From Ignatzschineria rhizosphaerae (lineage in GTDB: Bacteria; Pseudomonadota; Gammaproteobacteria; Cardiobacteriales; Wohlfahrtiimonadaceae), in NCBI RefSeq assembly GCF_022655595.1, contig NZ_CP093379.1, positions 2,864,010-2,928,009 of the forward strand: a stretch of DNA of 64,000 nucleotides. The letters run 5' to 3'. Positions 8,269 through 17,252 of this stretch are shown piece by piece; position 1 is the stretch's first letter, and every line of letters starts with the position of its first letter. The translations under genes and the position numbers were made by a program. Under the pieces are notes generated by a model. The model did no database searches. It saw nothing but the letters and a program-made list of their open reading frames with translations, and was not told the origin of the DNA.

Positions 8269-9522
8269 ATGGCAAAATATATCACTGTTGTAGGTGGAGG
8301 AATAATTGGCCTATCGACAGCATTAGCACTGATTTTAAAAGGTGCATATGTAACGCTCATAGATGCTGAAGAGACCGTTGGACAAGGCGCAAGCTTTGCA
8401 AACGGAGGTCAACTAAGTTATCGGTATGTATCACCTCTTGCAGACAAAGGCGTTGTTTGGCAGGGGTTAAAATGGATGGGGAGAGTCGATTCCCCACTCA
8501 ACTTACGGATAGAGCCGTCACTTCTCCAGTGGCAGTGGCTCTTACGTTTCCTAACGGCGTGCAATGCGCGGAAAAATCAAGAAAACACACATAATATATT
8601 AAGACTTTCACTCCTAAGCCAGAAGACATTAGACTTCTGGCGAAAGTCAGTTTTAACGAAAAATTTTCATTGGCAGCAATCAGGAAAGATGATTATTCAT
8701 CGCCATCAACGCGATTTTTTAAATGCCGCATCTAAAATAGATCCTGAATTTCAAGAGTGCTTAACGGCGGAAGAGGCTTGTCGGCTAGAACCTTCTCTTT
8801 TATCCATAAAGAATCAATTAACAGGGGCTATTTATGCACCCGGTGATGAAACTGCAGATGCATACCTCTGTTGTTTAGCGATTTTATCGTATCTGAAAGC
8901 GCATGAACGATTCTCTCTTCGCATGAATTGTCAGGTTGATAGATTAATCTCAGAAGCGGGTAAAATTAAGGCATTAGAAACCAGTCAAGGGCAAATTCCT
9001 GTAGAGCATTTAGTGATCGCTGCAGGAAATGGTTGCCGTAAATTATTAACGCCCTTAAAGATCAATTTACCTATTTATCCTTTAAAAGGTTATAGCTTAA
9101 CGATTCCTTTTCCAAAAGAGTCAGGAATCGTTCCTGAAATGTCTGTGACAGATTTTGCTCATAAAACGGTGTATGCCAAATTAGGAGAGCAGTTACGAGT
9201 TGCGGCAATGGTAGATATTGGCTATAGCAACTCTAAAAACAGGGATGTTAGACCTAAACGCATTACCGCATTGAAGAAAAATATGATGCAGACATTCCCG
9301 AAGTTAAAAGGGTTAAAAGATGCGATTGAGTGGAGTGGCTTGCGCCCATCAACGCCAGAAGGCCCCCCTATTTTAGGAAGAACACCTATTAAGAATCTCT
9401 GGTTAAATGTGGGGCATGGTAGTTTAGGGTTTACTTTAGCCGCAGGTAGTGCAGAGGTGATAGCAGATCTAATCACAGATCATCGTTCTGTAATTAACTT
9501 AGAAGGCTTAACGCAATATTAG
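8269..9522 (+). CDS. FAD-dependent D-amino acid dehydrogenase-like oxidoreductase (DadA family)
   Basis: A 417-residue DAO-family flavoprotein. The FAD-binding GGGIIG lies at residues 9-14, followed by GASFANGGQLSYRYVSPLAD, and the C-terminal LWLNVGHGSLGFTLAAGSA closes the FAD site. This layout is that of DadA, which oxidises D-amino acids to 2-imino acids and passes electrons to the quinone pool. The substrate cannot be read from the sequence; a glycine or opine oxidase role is possible. The LysR gene before it and the RidA gene after it fit an amine-oxidation unit in which RidA clears the imine product. The Shine-Dalgarno is weak (AAAAG). Confidence 0.8.
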   Translation: MAKYITVVGGGIIGLSTALALILKGAYVTLIDAEETVGQGASFANGGQLSYRYVSPLADKGVVWQGLKWMGRVDSPLNLRIEPSLLQWQWLLRFLTACNARKNQENTHNILRLSLLSQKTLDFWRKSVLTKNFHWQQSGKMIIHRHQRDFLNAASKIDPEFQECLTAEEACRLEPSLLSIKNQLTGAIYAPGDETADAYLCCLAILSYLKAHERFSLRMNCQVDRLISEAGKIKALETSQGQIPVEHLVIAAGNGCRKLLTPLKINLPIYPLKGYSLTIPFPKESGIVPEMSVTDFAHKTVYAKLGEQLRVAAMVDIGYSNSKNRDVRPKRITALKKNMMQTFPKLKGLKDAIEWSGLRPSTPEGPPILGRTPIKNLWLNVGHGSLGFTLAAGSAEVIADLITDHRSVINLEGLTQY

Positions 9523-9702
9523 CGCTTTTCCCCTCGTCATAAATCAATAATAACTGGCTTTTATAAGTTTTTAGGTAATAGCTCTTGATGCCTCCTCTTT
9601 TTTAGCAAATTAGGAATAATTCATGTAAAAGTATTTCAAGTATTTTACGAGATGGTATAGTAAGTTTTCGATAAAATATTGGGATAAATGAGGGAGTAGA
9701 AC

Positions 9703-10056
9703 ATGATCAAAAGAGATTTTACCGGCAATCGTTTAGCAAATTATGTGTCTTATAATGGGGTTGTTTATCTTTCTGGGCAAGTGCCAACAACGGTGGAGGA
9801 AGATATCGTATTACAAACCCAAGAGGTGTTAGCTAAAGTAGATGCGTTATTAGAAAAGGCCGGAAGTTGCAAAGAGAACTTGTTGTCAGCACAGATCTGG
9901 CTTAAAGATATGGCAGGAGACTTTACAAAATTTAACGAGATCTGGGAAGCTTGGATTGGAGATAATGAGCCACCAGCAAGAGCTGCTGTCGAAGCGAATA
10001 TGGCAAGACCTTATGTGCTTGTCGAAGTGATGGTAACAGCGGCTGTGAAGTTCTAA
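9703..10056 (+). CDS. RidA family 2-iminobutanoate/2-iminopropanoate deaminase
   Basis: A 117-residue single-domain Rid protein. R93 in EPPARAAV corresponds to the substrate-binding arginine of RidA, and E108 in YVLVEVMVTA to the partner glutamate. The N-terminal YNGVVYLSGQVP is also typical. Such proteins hydrolyse reactive enamine/imine intermediates to keto acids. The preceding gene is an imine-producing flavoenzyme 180 bp away, so a paired role is likely. GAGGGAG provides a strong Shine-Dalgarno. The deaminase call assumes R93 marks an active member; other Rid subgroups lack activity. Confidence 0.88.
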   Translation: MIKRDFTGNRLANYVSYNGVVYLSGQVPTTVEEDIVLQTQEVLAKVDALLEKAGSCKENLLSAQIWLKDMAGDFTKFNEIWEAWIGDNEPPARAAVEANMARPYVLVEVMVTAAVKF

Positions 10057-10098
10057 AAATCTTGAATAGACCGTTATTATAGATATTATCTAAAAATA

Positions 10099-10125
10099 CA
10101 AAAAGTACACTATTGTGTACTTTTT
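10099..10125 (+). terminator. Rho-independent terminator after the RidA gene
   Basis: AAAAAGTACAC pairs with GTGTACTTTTT around a short loop, followed by a mixed T/A tract. It is symmetric, so it could act in either direction. Confidence 0.8.
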
Positions 10126-10149
10126 ACTTATCAGTATAATGTTGATTGC

Positions 10150-10155
10150 TATAAT
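10150..10155 (+). promoter_or_regulatory. Candidate -10 box upstream of the efflux operon
   Basis: TATAAT occurs about 140 bp before the HlyD gene, just after the previous terminator. No clear -35 was found. The remaining leader is AT-rich and shows no other feature. Confidence 0.35.
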
Positions 10156-10294
10156 AATTATCTTATCTATTTTATTGTAAAAATGTTATTATTTGTCAAT
10201 GGTTAGGCGCTTATTGCATCCGTTCGTGTGATAATGTTTCTGTGAAATCCCTTTGTAACCTCATCACTGTTGAGGAAAAAATTGGTAGAAATAT

Positions 10295-11284
10295 ATGCAA
10301 AATATTAAAAAAACCGTCGCGATTATTATCGGCATTATTATTTTATTGGTAGGGACCTTAGTCTATATTTCACGCCATAAGCCCGAGCTTGTGATTCAAG
10401 GAGAAGTTGCGGCAAATAGAGTGGATATTTCTGTGCGCGTTCAGGGCCGAGCAACGGTATTAACTGCCGATATTGGTGATAAGGTTCAAAAAGGGGATCT
10501 ATTATTACAACTTGAAAGCCCAGCATTAGAAACACAGTTAGCAACTTCTGAGGCGCAATATAAAGTCGCAATTGCCAATCGTGACGTGACTTATAGTACT
10601 CGTCCGGAAACGATCGAGGCCATGCGAGCGCAATATGAAAAGGCTGAAGCAGATCTTCTTTTAGCAAAAAGTAATTTAGATAGAATGGAAGGCGCTGCGC
10701 CTCGAGGCGGCGTTTCTCAACAAAACTTAGATGTGGCACGTAACTCTTTTTCATCAGCGATGGAAGCCGCTGCTGGCGCTAAAGCAAATTATGAGCTAGC
10801 AGTAAGCGGTAGTAGTAGTGAACAGAAAAAACTGGCAGATGCACAAGTTGATCAAGCATTAGCGGCGTTAAACCAAGTTAAATCAGATTATGCAGCTCTT
10901 ACAGTGAAAGCTCCATCAAACGGACAGGTTACTGTTCGTGTGGCAGAAGTTGGGCAACTTTATAATCCAGGGACACCGCTTTACTCTATTGTGGACATGG
11001 ATAATTTATGGCTAACCTTTAATATCCGAGAAGATTACCTCAATTATGCGGCTGTAGGGGATATCTTCTCCATTTATGTGCCAGCACTTAAAGCGCATGT
11101 AGATGTAAAAATTCAGGCAATTAACCCTCTTGGGCAGTTTGCAAACTGGCATGCGACAAAAGCGACAGGAGACTTTGATTTAAGAACCTTTGAAGTGAGA
11201 GCGAAGCCTATTAAAGAGGATGCTGGTTTATTACCGGGCATGAGTGTCATTGCAGATTGGAAATCTCGTCGCCATAGTGAATAA
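10295..11284 (+). CDS. HlyD family periplasmic adaptor (membrane fusion protein)
   Basis: A 329-residue membrane fusion protein with an N-terminal membrane anchor (about residues 6-26). A lipoyl half-motif follows (about 40-75, VQGRATVLTADIGDKVQKGD), then an alanine/glutamate-rich coiled-coil hairpin (about 80-200), the second lipoyl half (VKAPSNGQVTVRVAEVGQL) and a beta-barrel region. Such proteins link an inner-membrane transporter to an outer-membrane channel. It is the first gene of a three-gene operon with two ABC-2 permeases 15 bp and further downstream. The exported substrate is unknown. Confidence 0.9.
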   Translation: MQNIKKTVAIIIGIIILLVGTLVYISRHKPELVIQGEVAANRVDISVRVQGRATVLTADIGDKVQKGDLLLQLESPALETQLATSEAQYKVAIANRDVTYSTRPETIEAMRAQYEKAEADLLLAKSNLDRMEGAAPRGGVSQQNLDVARNSFSSAMEAAAGAKANYELAVSGSSSEQKKLADAQVDQALAALNQVKSDYAALTVKAPSNGQVTVRVAEVGQLYNPGTPLYSIVDMDNLWLTFNIREDYLNYAAVGDIFSIYVPALKAHVDVKIQAINPLGQFANWHATKATGDFDLRTFEVRAKPIKEDAGLLPGMSVIADWKSRRHSE

Positions 11285-11299
11285 CCCAAAGGATTACCA

Positions 11300-12493
11300 A
11301 TGAGTAACCGTGTCACTGAAGCAACAGTCAAGCAGCATTATTTCTCACTATTATTTCGTGAGATGCGAGTGCTTAGGCGTGAAAAAGCACTCTTTTTTGC
11401 ACTCTTTTGCTATCCCTTATTAGTGGTCATTTTTTATAGTGCGTTATTGTCGCAAGGTTCGATCTTACAGGTCCCGATCTCAATTGTGGATTTAGATCGT
11501 TCAGTGGCTTCAAGAGCACTTATTCAGAAGATTGCGGCAACACCAGAGATTGAAATCGCTAAGCGAGATAACTCACTACATGATGCTAAGCAATCAATGT
11601 TATCTGGTGAAGTCTACGGTATTTTATTAATTCCTAATGACTATGAGAAGCACTTACTTGGGAATTTATCGCCTGAGGTAACCGCCTTTTATAATAATCA
11701 ATATATGTCGGTAGGAAGTACCTTGCAACGAGGCTTTACGCAAACGTTACTAGCAGTAGTTTCTGGGTATCAAGAAGAGACGATGTTAGCGCAAGGCTAT
11801 GCAAGAGCTATTGCGCAAGAGCAGCTTTCCCCCATAAAGCTTGAAACGCATACCGTGTTTAACCCCACTTTAAATTATAACTACACTTTAACAAATGGAA
11901 TTGTCCCAACACTCTTACAGATTTTAATTATGATGACGATGGTTTATACCGTCATTCGGGACAAATATAAGTCTGGAGGAATCGCCGTGCCTCTTGCGAT
12001 GGCAAATGGGGATTATGTCCGTTATTTAGTGAATAAGATCTTGCCATATTTCCTCTGGTTTATGTTGGTTCATTTAGTGTTAGATGCGATTTTAATTTTA
12101 TTTTATGATCTTCCAGTTCGGGGCTCTTTAACCATTTTATATGTCGGTACTGCACTCTTTATCATAACCGCTCAGCTTTGGGCGATGATTTTTGCCTTAT
12201 GGTTGCCAGAGAAAGTATTAAATTATGGGGCAGCAAGTAGCTTCTCATCGCCGGCATTTGGATTTATTGGATTGTTTTTCCCTAGAATTGCTATGTCTTG
12301 GTATGCCATTGCTTGGGGCGCTGTATTGCCAATTACATGGTATGTTGAGATTCGTTTAGATCAGACGATTAGAGGTCATGAGTTACCTTATAATCTTGAG
12401 CCTTTACTATGGCTTATTTTAATTGGGCTTGTAACTTATATTTTGGTGATATTACGCATATATCTCTTAAAGAAGGGGGCAAAGCGTGTTTAA
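11300..12493 (+). CDS. ABC-2 type transporter permease (first of pair)
   Basis: A 397-residue membrane protein with one N-terminal helix (about 30-50), a large periplasmic domain (about 55-205) and five or six C-terminal helices. This is the ABC2_membrane_3 layout seen in YhhJ, YbhR and YbhS. No Walker motifs are present, so it depends on an ATPase from elsewhere if it is a true ABC permease. The stop overlaps the start of the next gene by 8 bp, which implies translational coupling. The operon partner HlyD suggests drug, lipid or toxin efflux across both membranes. Confidence 0.88.
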   Translation: MSNRVTEATVKQHYFSLLFREMRVLRREKALFFALFCYPLLVVIFYSALLSQGSILQVPISIVDLDRSVASRALIQKIAATPEIEIAKRDNSLHDAKQSMLSGEVYGILLIPNDYEKHLLGNLSPEVTAFYNNQYMSVGSTLQRGFTQTLLAVVSGYQEETMLAQGYARAIAQEQLSPIKLETHTVFNPTLNYNYTLTNGIVPTLLQILIMMTMVYTVIRDKYKSGGIAVPLAMANGDYVRYLVNKILPYFLWFMLVHLVLDAILILFYDLPVRGSLTILYVGTALFIITAQLWAMIFALWLPEKVLNYGAASSFSSPAFGFIGLFFPRIAMSWYAIAWGAVLPITWYVEIRLDQTIRGHELPYNLEPLLWLILIGLVTYILVILRIYLLKKGAKRV

Positions 12494-13715
12494 AGTAACC
12501 TTAAAAATATTTCTTTATGAAATTAGTAATATATTTAATGTTCAAGCGCTCTTAAGTATCTTGATCTCAGGCTCAGTTCTCTATTTTTTCTATTATCCCG
12601 TTCCTTATAATAATGAAGAGGTGCGAGATGCACCGGCAGTTGTCATCGATCAAGATAATTCGGTGATGAGTAAAGCATTAATGCGAAAACTAGATGCGAC
12701 AGATAGTATTAATATCGTGGCGCAAGTTGCGACAATGGATGAAGCTGAGCATCTAATGCGTAATCGAGAGATCTATGGCATCTTTTGGATACCTTTTAAC
12801 TTTGAGGAAGATGCATTAAGCGGACGCTCTGCGGCAATCTCCTATTATGGGGATGCCAGTTATGTCATTATTTATAGTAAAATTACGGCAGCTGTTCAAA
12901 GCGTTGTTCAAGCATTAAGTCAGGAAATCGGCGCAGAAAGACAGATATCAATGGGTGTTGATCCTGCTATTGCAACAGGGAATAGTGCGCCAATTACACC
13001 GATTATTGTTCCGCTTTATAATCCTCAAAATGGCTATGCAACTTATGTGATTCCTCCTGTTTATGTCTTAATTGTGTATCAGTGTCTTTTCTTGGCATTG
13101 GTGATTTCACTAATTTTAGGAAGACGTTCAGACTTTGATAAAGCGTTAGTTCAAGATGCAAGGGTTTCGCCACTTACTGTTGCGTATTGTGTCTTGATAG
13201 GGAAATGGTTAGCTTATTTATTGGTGAGTATGACAATTTTTGTTGCCTATATGGGATTAACACCAATCTTTTACCAGTTACCATTTCATGGATCTATCCC
13301 TGATCTTTTATTCTTTAGTCTGATCTTTTTATCAGGAACAATTTTTGTAGGAATTTTTGTAGGACAATTTTTCCGTAAATTTGATTCGGTCTTTTTAATT
13401 ATTATGCCATCGAGTATGTTCCTATTTTTCTTATCAGGAATGAGTTGGCCAAAAGAGATGGTGCCGGAGTTTCTACATCTATTAACGTATCTATTGCCAA
13501 TTTTCCCTGGGATCACGAGTATGATTACGTTAAATCAGATGGATGGCACTTGGGTGAATATCCGCCCTGAGTTGATACAGTTAATTGTCTTGATGGGGGT
13601 TTATAGCCTTTTAGCCTTAGCGGGTTTATATCGTTATTATCGTCATCTTCAAGATGATGTTGTCGTGCAAAGTAAGGCGCAATCAAGAGAGACGATAAAG
13701 CCTAGTGAAGAATAA
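12486..13715 (+). CDS. ABC-2 type transporter permease (second of pair)
   Basis: A 409-residue paralogue-like partner of the preceding permease with the same plan: an N-terminal helix, a periplasmic domain (for example APAVVIDQDNSVMSKALMRK near residue 50) and a C-terminal bundle of hydrophobic helices. The two probably form a heterodimer. It overlaps the upstream gene by 8 bp. No nucleotide-binding subunit gene follows; the next feature is a repeat and then a convergent gene. The C-terminal tail (about 30 residues) is polar and charged. Confidence 0.88.
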   Translation: MFKVTLKIFLYEISNIFNVQALLSILISGSVLYFFYYPVPYNNEEVRDAPAVVIDQDNSVMSKALMRKLDATDSINIVAQVATMDEAEHLMRNREIYGIFWIPFNFEEDALSGRSAAISYYGDASYVIIYSKITAAVQSVVQALSQEIGAERQISMGVDPAIATGNSAPITPIIVPLYNPQNGYATYVIPPVYVLIVYQCLFLALVISLILGRRSDFDKALVQDARVSPLTVAYCVLIGKWLAYLLVSMTIFVAYMGLTPIFYQLPFHGSIPDLLFFSLIFLSGTIFVGIFVGQFFRKFDSVFLIIMPSSMFLFFLSGMSWPKEMVPEFLHLLTYLLPIFPGITSMITLNQMDGTWVNIRPELIQLIVLMGVYSLLALAGLYRYYRHLQDDVVVQSKAQSRETIKPSEE

Positions 13716-13802
13716 GGTTAATTGATATAAGAATCTTCGTTTAAAAGTTTACTTTTGCTGGGAGAATGCTTGTATTCTTCTTATTCTCTTGGCGCGTATT
13801 TA

Positions 13803-13961
13803 AACCAAAGGCTTTTCTTAAACCTCACTGAGTCAGGTTGCCGGCGTATCTGTGTGAGAAGCGCAAAAGCGCTCTATCTGCCGTTGTGCAAGCTGATTTG
13901 ATTCCTGCGCTGTGTTATTTTACTTTTAAGATAGTGTTTCTTAAACTAAATCGACAATATT
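13803..13961 (-). repeat. Dispersed repeat R1, copy B
   Basis: It matches copy A on the opposite strand over its full length, with shared blocks such as GTGCAAGCTGATTTGATTC, TATTTTACTTTTAAG and TAGTGTTTCTTAAAC. The outer inverted repeats are more degenerate than in copy A. It lies between two convergent genes, just before a bidirectional terminator. It fills most of the 329-bp gap 13716-14044. Confidence 0.82.
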
Positions 13962-13987
13962 AAGATGGGCAGAAAACTAAAGGGTGT

Positions 13988-14019
13988 AAAAAAAGCTGAA
14001 ATATTATTTCAGCTTTTTT
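13988..14019. terminator. Bidirectional rho-independent terminator between convergent genes
   Basis: AAAAAAAGCTGAAAT pairs with ATTTCAGCTTTTTT around a short loop. The A-run on one side and T-run on the other allow it to serve both the efflux operon and the minus-strand lipoprotein gene. Confidence 0.88.
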
Positions 14020-14044
14020 ATTGAGATCAATGAGAGATCATCAA

Positions 14045-14521
14045 TTATTTTACTTTTGTAAAGCCTGATTGCTCAAGAAGAGTTCCTGTTGCTTTAAAGC
14101 TAATACCTTGTGAAGGATCACCATCAAATGCTGAACCTGGAAGTTCTGCTAATTTTTTAAGATCTGCTTTAGTAAGATCAACAATGATGCTCTCTTGTGC
14201 TGAAGTATCACCATATTCCATAGAGTAAGTTACTCCTTCAAGTGCGCCATAATCTGTGTTGTTAGTAAGCTCACCAAGGATTTTCTTCGCTTGCTCTGCA
14301 TCAGCTGCGCCGATTGCTGAGTATTCGATAGTGCTGTTAGTTGTTTGTTTAACGACTTTATCATTCTCACCATAAAGCGTCATTTCGATAGAAACGCCCG
14401 GTTGGTTAAGTTCATAAGTAGCGACGTCTTGTTCTACAGCGACGGATGTTTTATCATCACCACACGCTGCAACGGCTACTGCAAAGAAAAGCCCTAAACC
14501 AAATTTTACGATTTTATTCAT
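14045..14521 (-). CDS. YehR-like DUF1307 lipoprotein
   Basis: A 158-residue lipoprotein. The signal peptide ends in the lipobox AVAAC, with the modified cysteine at residue 20. The mature part resembles the YehR/DUF1307 family: a beta-rich opening ending GENDKVVKQTT, a central AEQAKKILGELTNNTDYGAL, then GVTYSMEYGD and DLTKADLKKLAELPG. The function of the family is not established. It is monocistronic, with its own terminator at 13988-14019. No clear Shine-Dalgarno precedes the ATG. Confidence 0.78.
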   Translation of the reverse strand: MNKIVKFGLGLFFAVAVAACGDDKTSVAVEQDVATYELNQPGVSIEMTLYGENDKVVKQTTNSTIEYSAIGAADAEQAKKILGELTNNTDYGALEGVTYSMEYGDTSAQESIIVDLTKADLKKLAELPGSAFDGDPSQGISFKATGTLLEQSGFTKVK

Positions 14522-14739
14522 AATATTAATGCCCGTACCTTATAACAGAGGATTTTTAAAAGTTAATTAATAGAACTTAAATGAGTTAAATTCTATAAGT
14601 GCTCCATTTTATATAATAATGTATGATAGCGCTATGATAATTCTTAAAAATAATGTTTTAAAGCTTATTTTTGAATAAAGCTTAGCGGGATATATGAGAA
14701 TTATCAAAGTGATAAGTCATCGGTGAAATAAGGTTAATA

Positions 14740-16083
14740 ATGAAAGATGAGACGCCTTCTTGGTTGCAAAATCCTAAAATCACATTAAATCATCTAAGCT
14801 ATCAGCGCATTTTGGTAGATTATGATGTGGCTGTTGTTGGTGCCGGTATTGCCGGGGCAGCTGCTGCTTTTAAATTTGCAGAAGCGGGATTAAAGGTGGT
14901 TGTTTTAGAAAAGGAAAAGCTGCCTGCAAAGGCTGGTTCTGGCAATCTACAGGGAATGCTCTACTTAAAACTATCACCGAGCTTAACTTGTCAAAATGAT
15001 CTTTTAATTTCAGGTTTTGCGACAACCATTGCATTATTAAAGTGTTTAACAGCACGCGGCTTACTTAAAAAAGGAGAGGATTGGGATGATTGCGGTTTAA
15101 TCCAACTCTCAAAATCAGAGAAGAAAAAAGATAAGCAAGCTGCATTAGGGGAGATTTATTCTAAAGAATTACTCTATTTTGTGGATCAAGCAGCGGCGAG
15201 TAAGATTGCCGGTGCAGAGTTAAGCTCAGGGGGATTATTTTTTCCACAATCAGGATGGGTTTCTCCTCAATCGCTAGTGCAAGCCTTATTAAGTCATCCT
15301 AATATTGTTTTTAAGGGAGAATCACCAGTTTCAAAAGTTGAAGCAGCACATCTCTCACCATCAGCGCCGCTTTGGGAAATTACGACCCCTAATAGGAAGG
15401 TTTGTGCGAAAGTGGTCATTTTAGCAATGGCAGATCGAGTGACAGAGCTGTATCAATGCCAAGATATTCCTTTTACTGTGGTAAGAGGACAAACAACAAC
15501 CGCAGTTGGAGATTGTGGATTATCAGTTGTTGTGAGTGGTGAGGGCTATATTGCGCCGGCAAAAATGTTTAATGGTGTTATGAAGAGTACCTTTGGTGCA
15601 ACTTTTCATCGGCATCAACCGGCAGGTGACCCTACAGATTCTGAGCATATAGAAAATATAGAGATGCTTGAAGCAAGCTCTTCAGAGGTCATTGCCCGTT
15701 TAGGATTAACTGATCGAGATAAAAGTGCTAACTTTCAATCATTAGCAGGAAGAGCCGCAACAAGAGCAAGCGCGATGGGATCGATTCCAATTGTAGGGCC
15801 TATTGCTAATAGATCCCTATTTTTACAACGATTTGAGGCGATAAGATTAGATGCAAAAGCCATTCCTAATGCAGAGGTTCCTTGGGAGCTAGGGTTATAT
15901 TTAACAACAGCACACGGTTCAAGAGGGATGATTACCGCCTCTATTGCTGCCGAGATTCTCTATGACTATATATGTGGTGATGTTGATACTACAAAAATGC
16001 AGGATTTAAGATATCCGCAAGCGATTTTATCAGCCCTGCATCCTAACCGTTTTTATTATCGTGAGCTGCGTTTTAACCAATAA
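14740..16083 (+). CDS. mnmC: Stand-alone MnmC oxidase domain (tRNA mnm5s2U34 modification)
   Basis: A 447-residue FAD-dependent oxidoreductase matching the C-terminal domain of MnmC. This domain oxidatively converts cmnm5s2U34 to nm5s2U34 in tRNA. Visible are GAGIAG at residues 34-39, SGNLQGMLYLKLSP, the FPQSGWVSPQSL block, GRAATRASAMGSIPIVGPI and the C-terminal SALHPNRFYYREL. E. coli MnmC is a 668-residue fusion with an N-terminal methyltransferase; that half is absent here. The methyltransferase step may be encoded elsewhere as an MnmD-like protein or be missing. It ends 8 bp from a convergent gene. Confidence 0.85.
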   Translation: MKDETPSWLQNPKITLNHLSYQRILVDYDVAVVGAGIAGAAAAFKFAEAGLKVVVLEKEKLPAKAGSGNLQGMLYLKLSPSLTCQNDLLISGFATTIALLKCLTARGLLKKGEDWDDCGLIQLSKSEKKKDKQAALGEIYSKELLYFVDQAAASKIAGAELSSGGLFFPQSGWVSPQSLVQALLSHPNIVFKGESPVSKVEAAHLSPSAPLWEITTPNRKVCAKVVILAMADRVTELYQCQDIPFTVVRGQTTTAVGDCGLSVVVSGEGYIAPAKMFNGVMKSTFGATFHRHQPAGDPTDSEHIENIEMLEASSSEVIARLGLTDRDKSANFQSLAGRAATRASAMGSIPIVGPIANRSLFLQRFEAIRLDAKAIPNAEVPWELGLYLTTAHGSRGMITASIAAEILYDYICGDVDTTKMQDLRYPQAILSALHPNRFYYRELRFNQ

Positions 16084-16090
16084 AGAGTTC

Positions 16091-17041
16091 TTATTTCGTT
16101 GGCATTTTTTTAAGAATCTGTCTGATCTCTGCCCAATCTTTTTGATAATCAACAGGAACAAAATATTCACCACCTGTAAAATTTTGCTTCATCTCTGGGG
16201 AGAATTGATAGTTAAAAAAGCAAGTGCGTAGATTGGTTTGGAGAGCCGGATTTAAGTTATAAGAATAAGCAAGTGCCGCAGAGGGGAATTTTTGGCTTTG
16301 ATAGATAATTCTAAAATCATCCTTATCAACTTCTCGATATTGGATCATTCTTTCAAGGATTTCAGTTGTTGTCGTTGCAGCGTCGTAATCACCAGATTTA
16401 ACACTCTGGATCGAACGATCATGCTTACCTGAAAATATAATCGGATAATCAACCCCAGGCATTAATCCTTCTTTAGGAAAGAGTGCTAGTGCGCCAAGAT
16501 GCCCTGTTAGGGATGTGGCATTAGAGTGGATCACTCGGCGATTTTTAAGATCAGAAAGTTTGTAGTAAGGGCTATCACTACGTACAATGACGATTAGATG
16601 TGCGCCGACAAATCCTAAATGATTACCGTGAGTGGCAAAAGGTATTGCGCCAGCTTGATTGACTGCGGCCACAGTACTTCCGGTAGAAAATCCTGCAATA
16701 TGCAATCTGCCCGAGCGCATGGCCGCAATTTCAGCTTCATTACTTTGCATAGGATAAAAGATCACACGGCGCTCTAAACAGCTCTCTAAATATGTTAGTA
16801 GAGGGTTAAACAAAGTACCCGTTGCGACATAATCACCAAAGGGCGCAAATGAGATAATCAGTGTTTGAGGATCAACCCACAGGTTTGGATCATCTGGCGT
16901 GTCTGCTAAAAAATCCTGATTATTGTCACAATAACTATTTGCAAGCTCACCGCGATAAAGACACTCAGCACCTATTGCCACCGATAACCCCGCGATCGAG
17001 GATCCGATATAAAATAGAAGCGAAAGGAAGATCGTGCGCAT
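16091..17041 (-). CDS. PhnD-like periplasmic substrate-binding protein
   Basis: A 316-residue protein with a signal peptide (hydrophobic residues 4-22, cut near AIGA). It has a periplasmic-binding fold like PhnD: ISFAPFGDYVATG, then PLLTYLESCLERRVIFYPMQ, RSGRLHIAGFSTG and SGDYDAATTTTEILERM. PhnD-type proteins bind phosphonate, phosphite or related anions, but the ligand cannot be read here. No ATPase or permease gene of a PhnCDE system is adjacent, so it is an orphan. Four cysteines near the mature N-terminus and in the last third may form disulphides. Confidence 0.82.
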   Translation of the reverse strand: MRTIFLSLLFYIGSSIAGLSVAIGAECLYRGELANSYCDNNQDFLADTPDDPNLWVDPQTLIISFAPFGDYVATGTLFNPLLTYLESCLERRVIFYPMQSNEAEIAAMRSGRLHIAGFSTGSTVAAVNQAGAIPFATHGNHLGFVGAHLIVIVRSDSPYYKLSDLKNRRVIHSNATSLTGHLGALALFPKEGLMPGVDYPIIFSGKHDRSIQSVKSGDYDAATTTTEILERMIQYREVDKDDFRIIYQSQKFPSAALAYSYNLNPALQTNLRTCFFNYQFSPEMKQNFTGGEYFVPVDYQKDWAEIRQILKKMPTK

Positions 17042-17177
17042 AGTAAAATCCCAAGTTAAAATAAGGAGTTGTCATAGGAAATAACAATATAATAAGTTTA
17101 GATATTGTTAGCAATTGTTATATTGAGATTTACAATTGCCCATTATCATGGGGAAAGGCGCTACTTAGTAGGATTAG

Positions 17178-17217
17178 AAAAAAGACTATCCACAGATTCT
17201 GTGCGAATAGTCTTTTA
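17178..17217 (-). terminator. Rho-independent terminator for the metallo-hydrolase gene
   Basis: AAAAGACTAT pairs with ATAGTCTTTT around a GC-containing loop. On the minus strand it follows the stop codon of the gene at 17253-17936 by about 35 bp. Confidence 0.75.
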
Positions 17218-17252
17218 AAATAAAGTAAAAAGGAAAGTCGGTAATGGGTTTA

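Noticed and set aside
10338-10754. 138-codon ORF on the minus strand inside the HlyD gene
   Set aside because: It lies wholly antisense to a well-supported adaptor gene and resembles no family.
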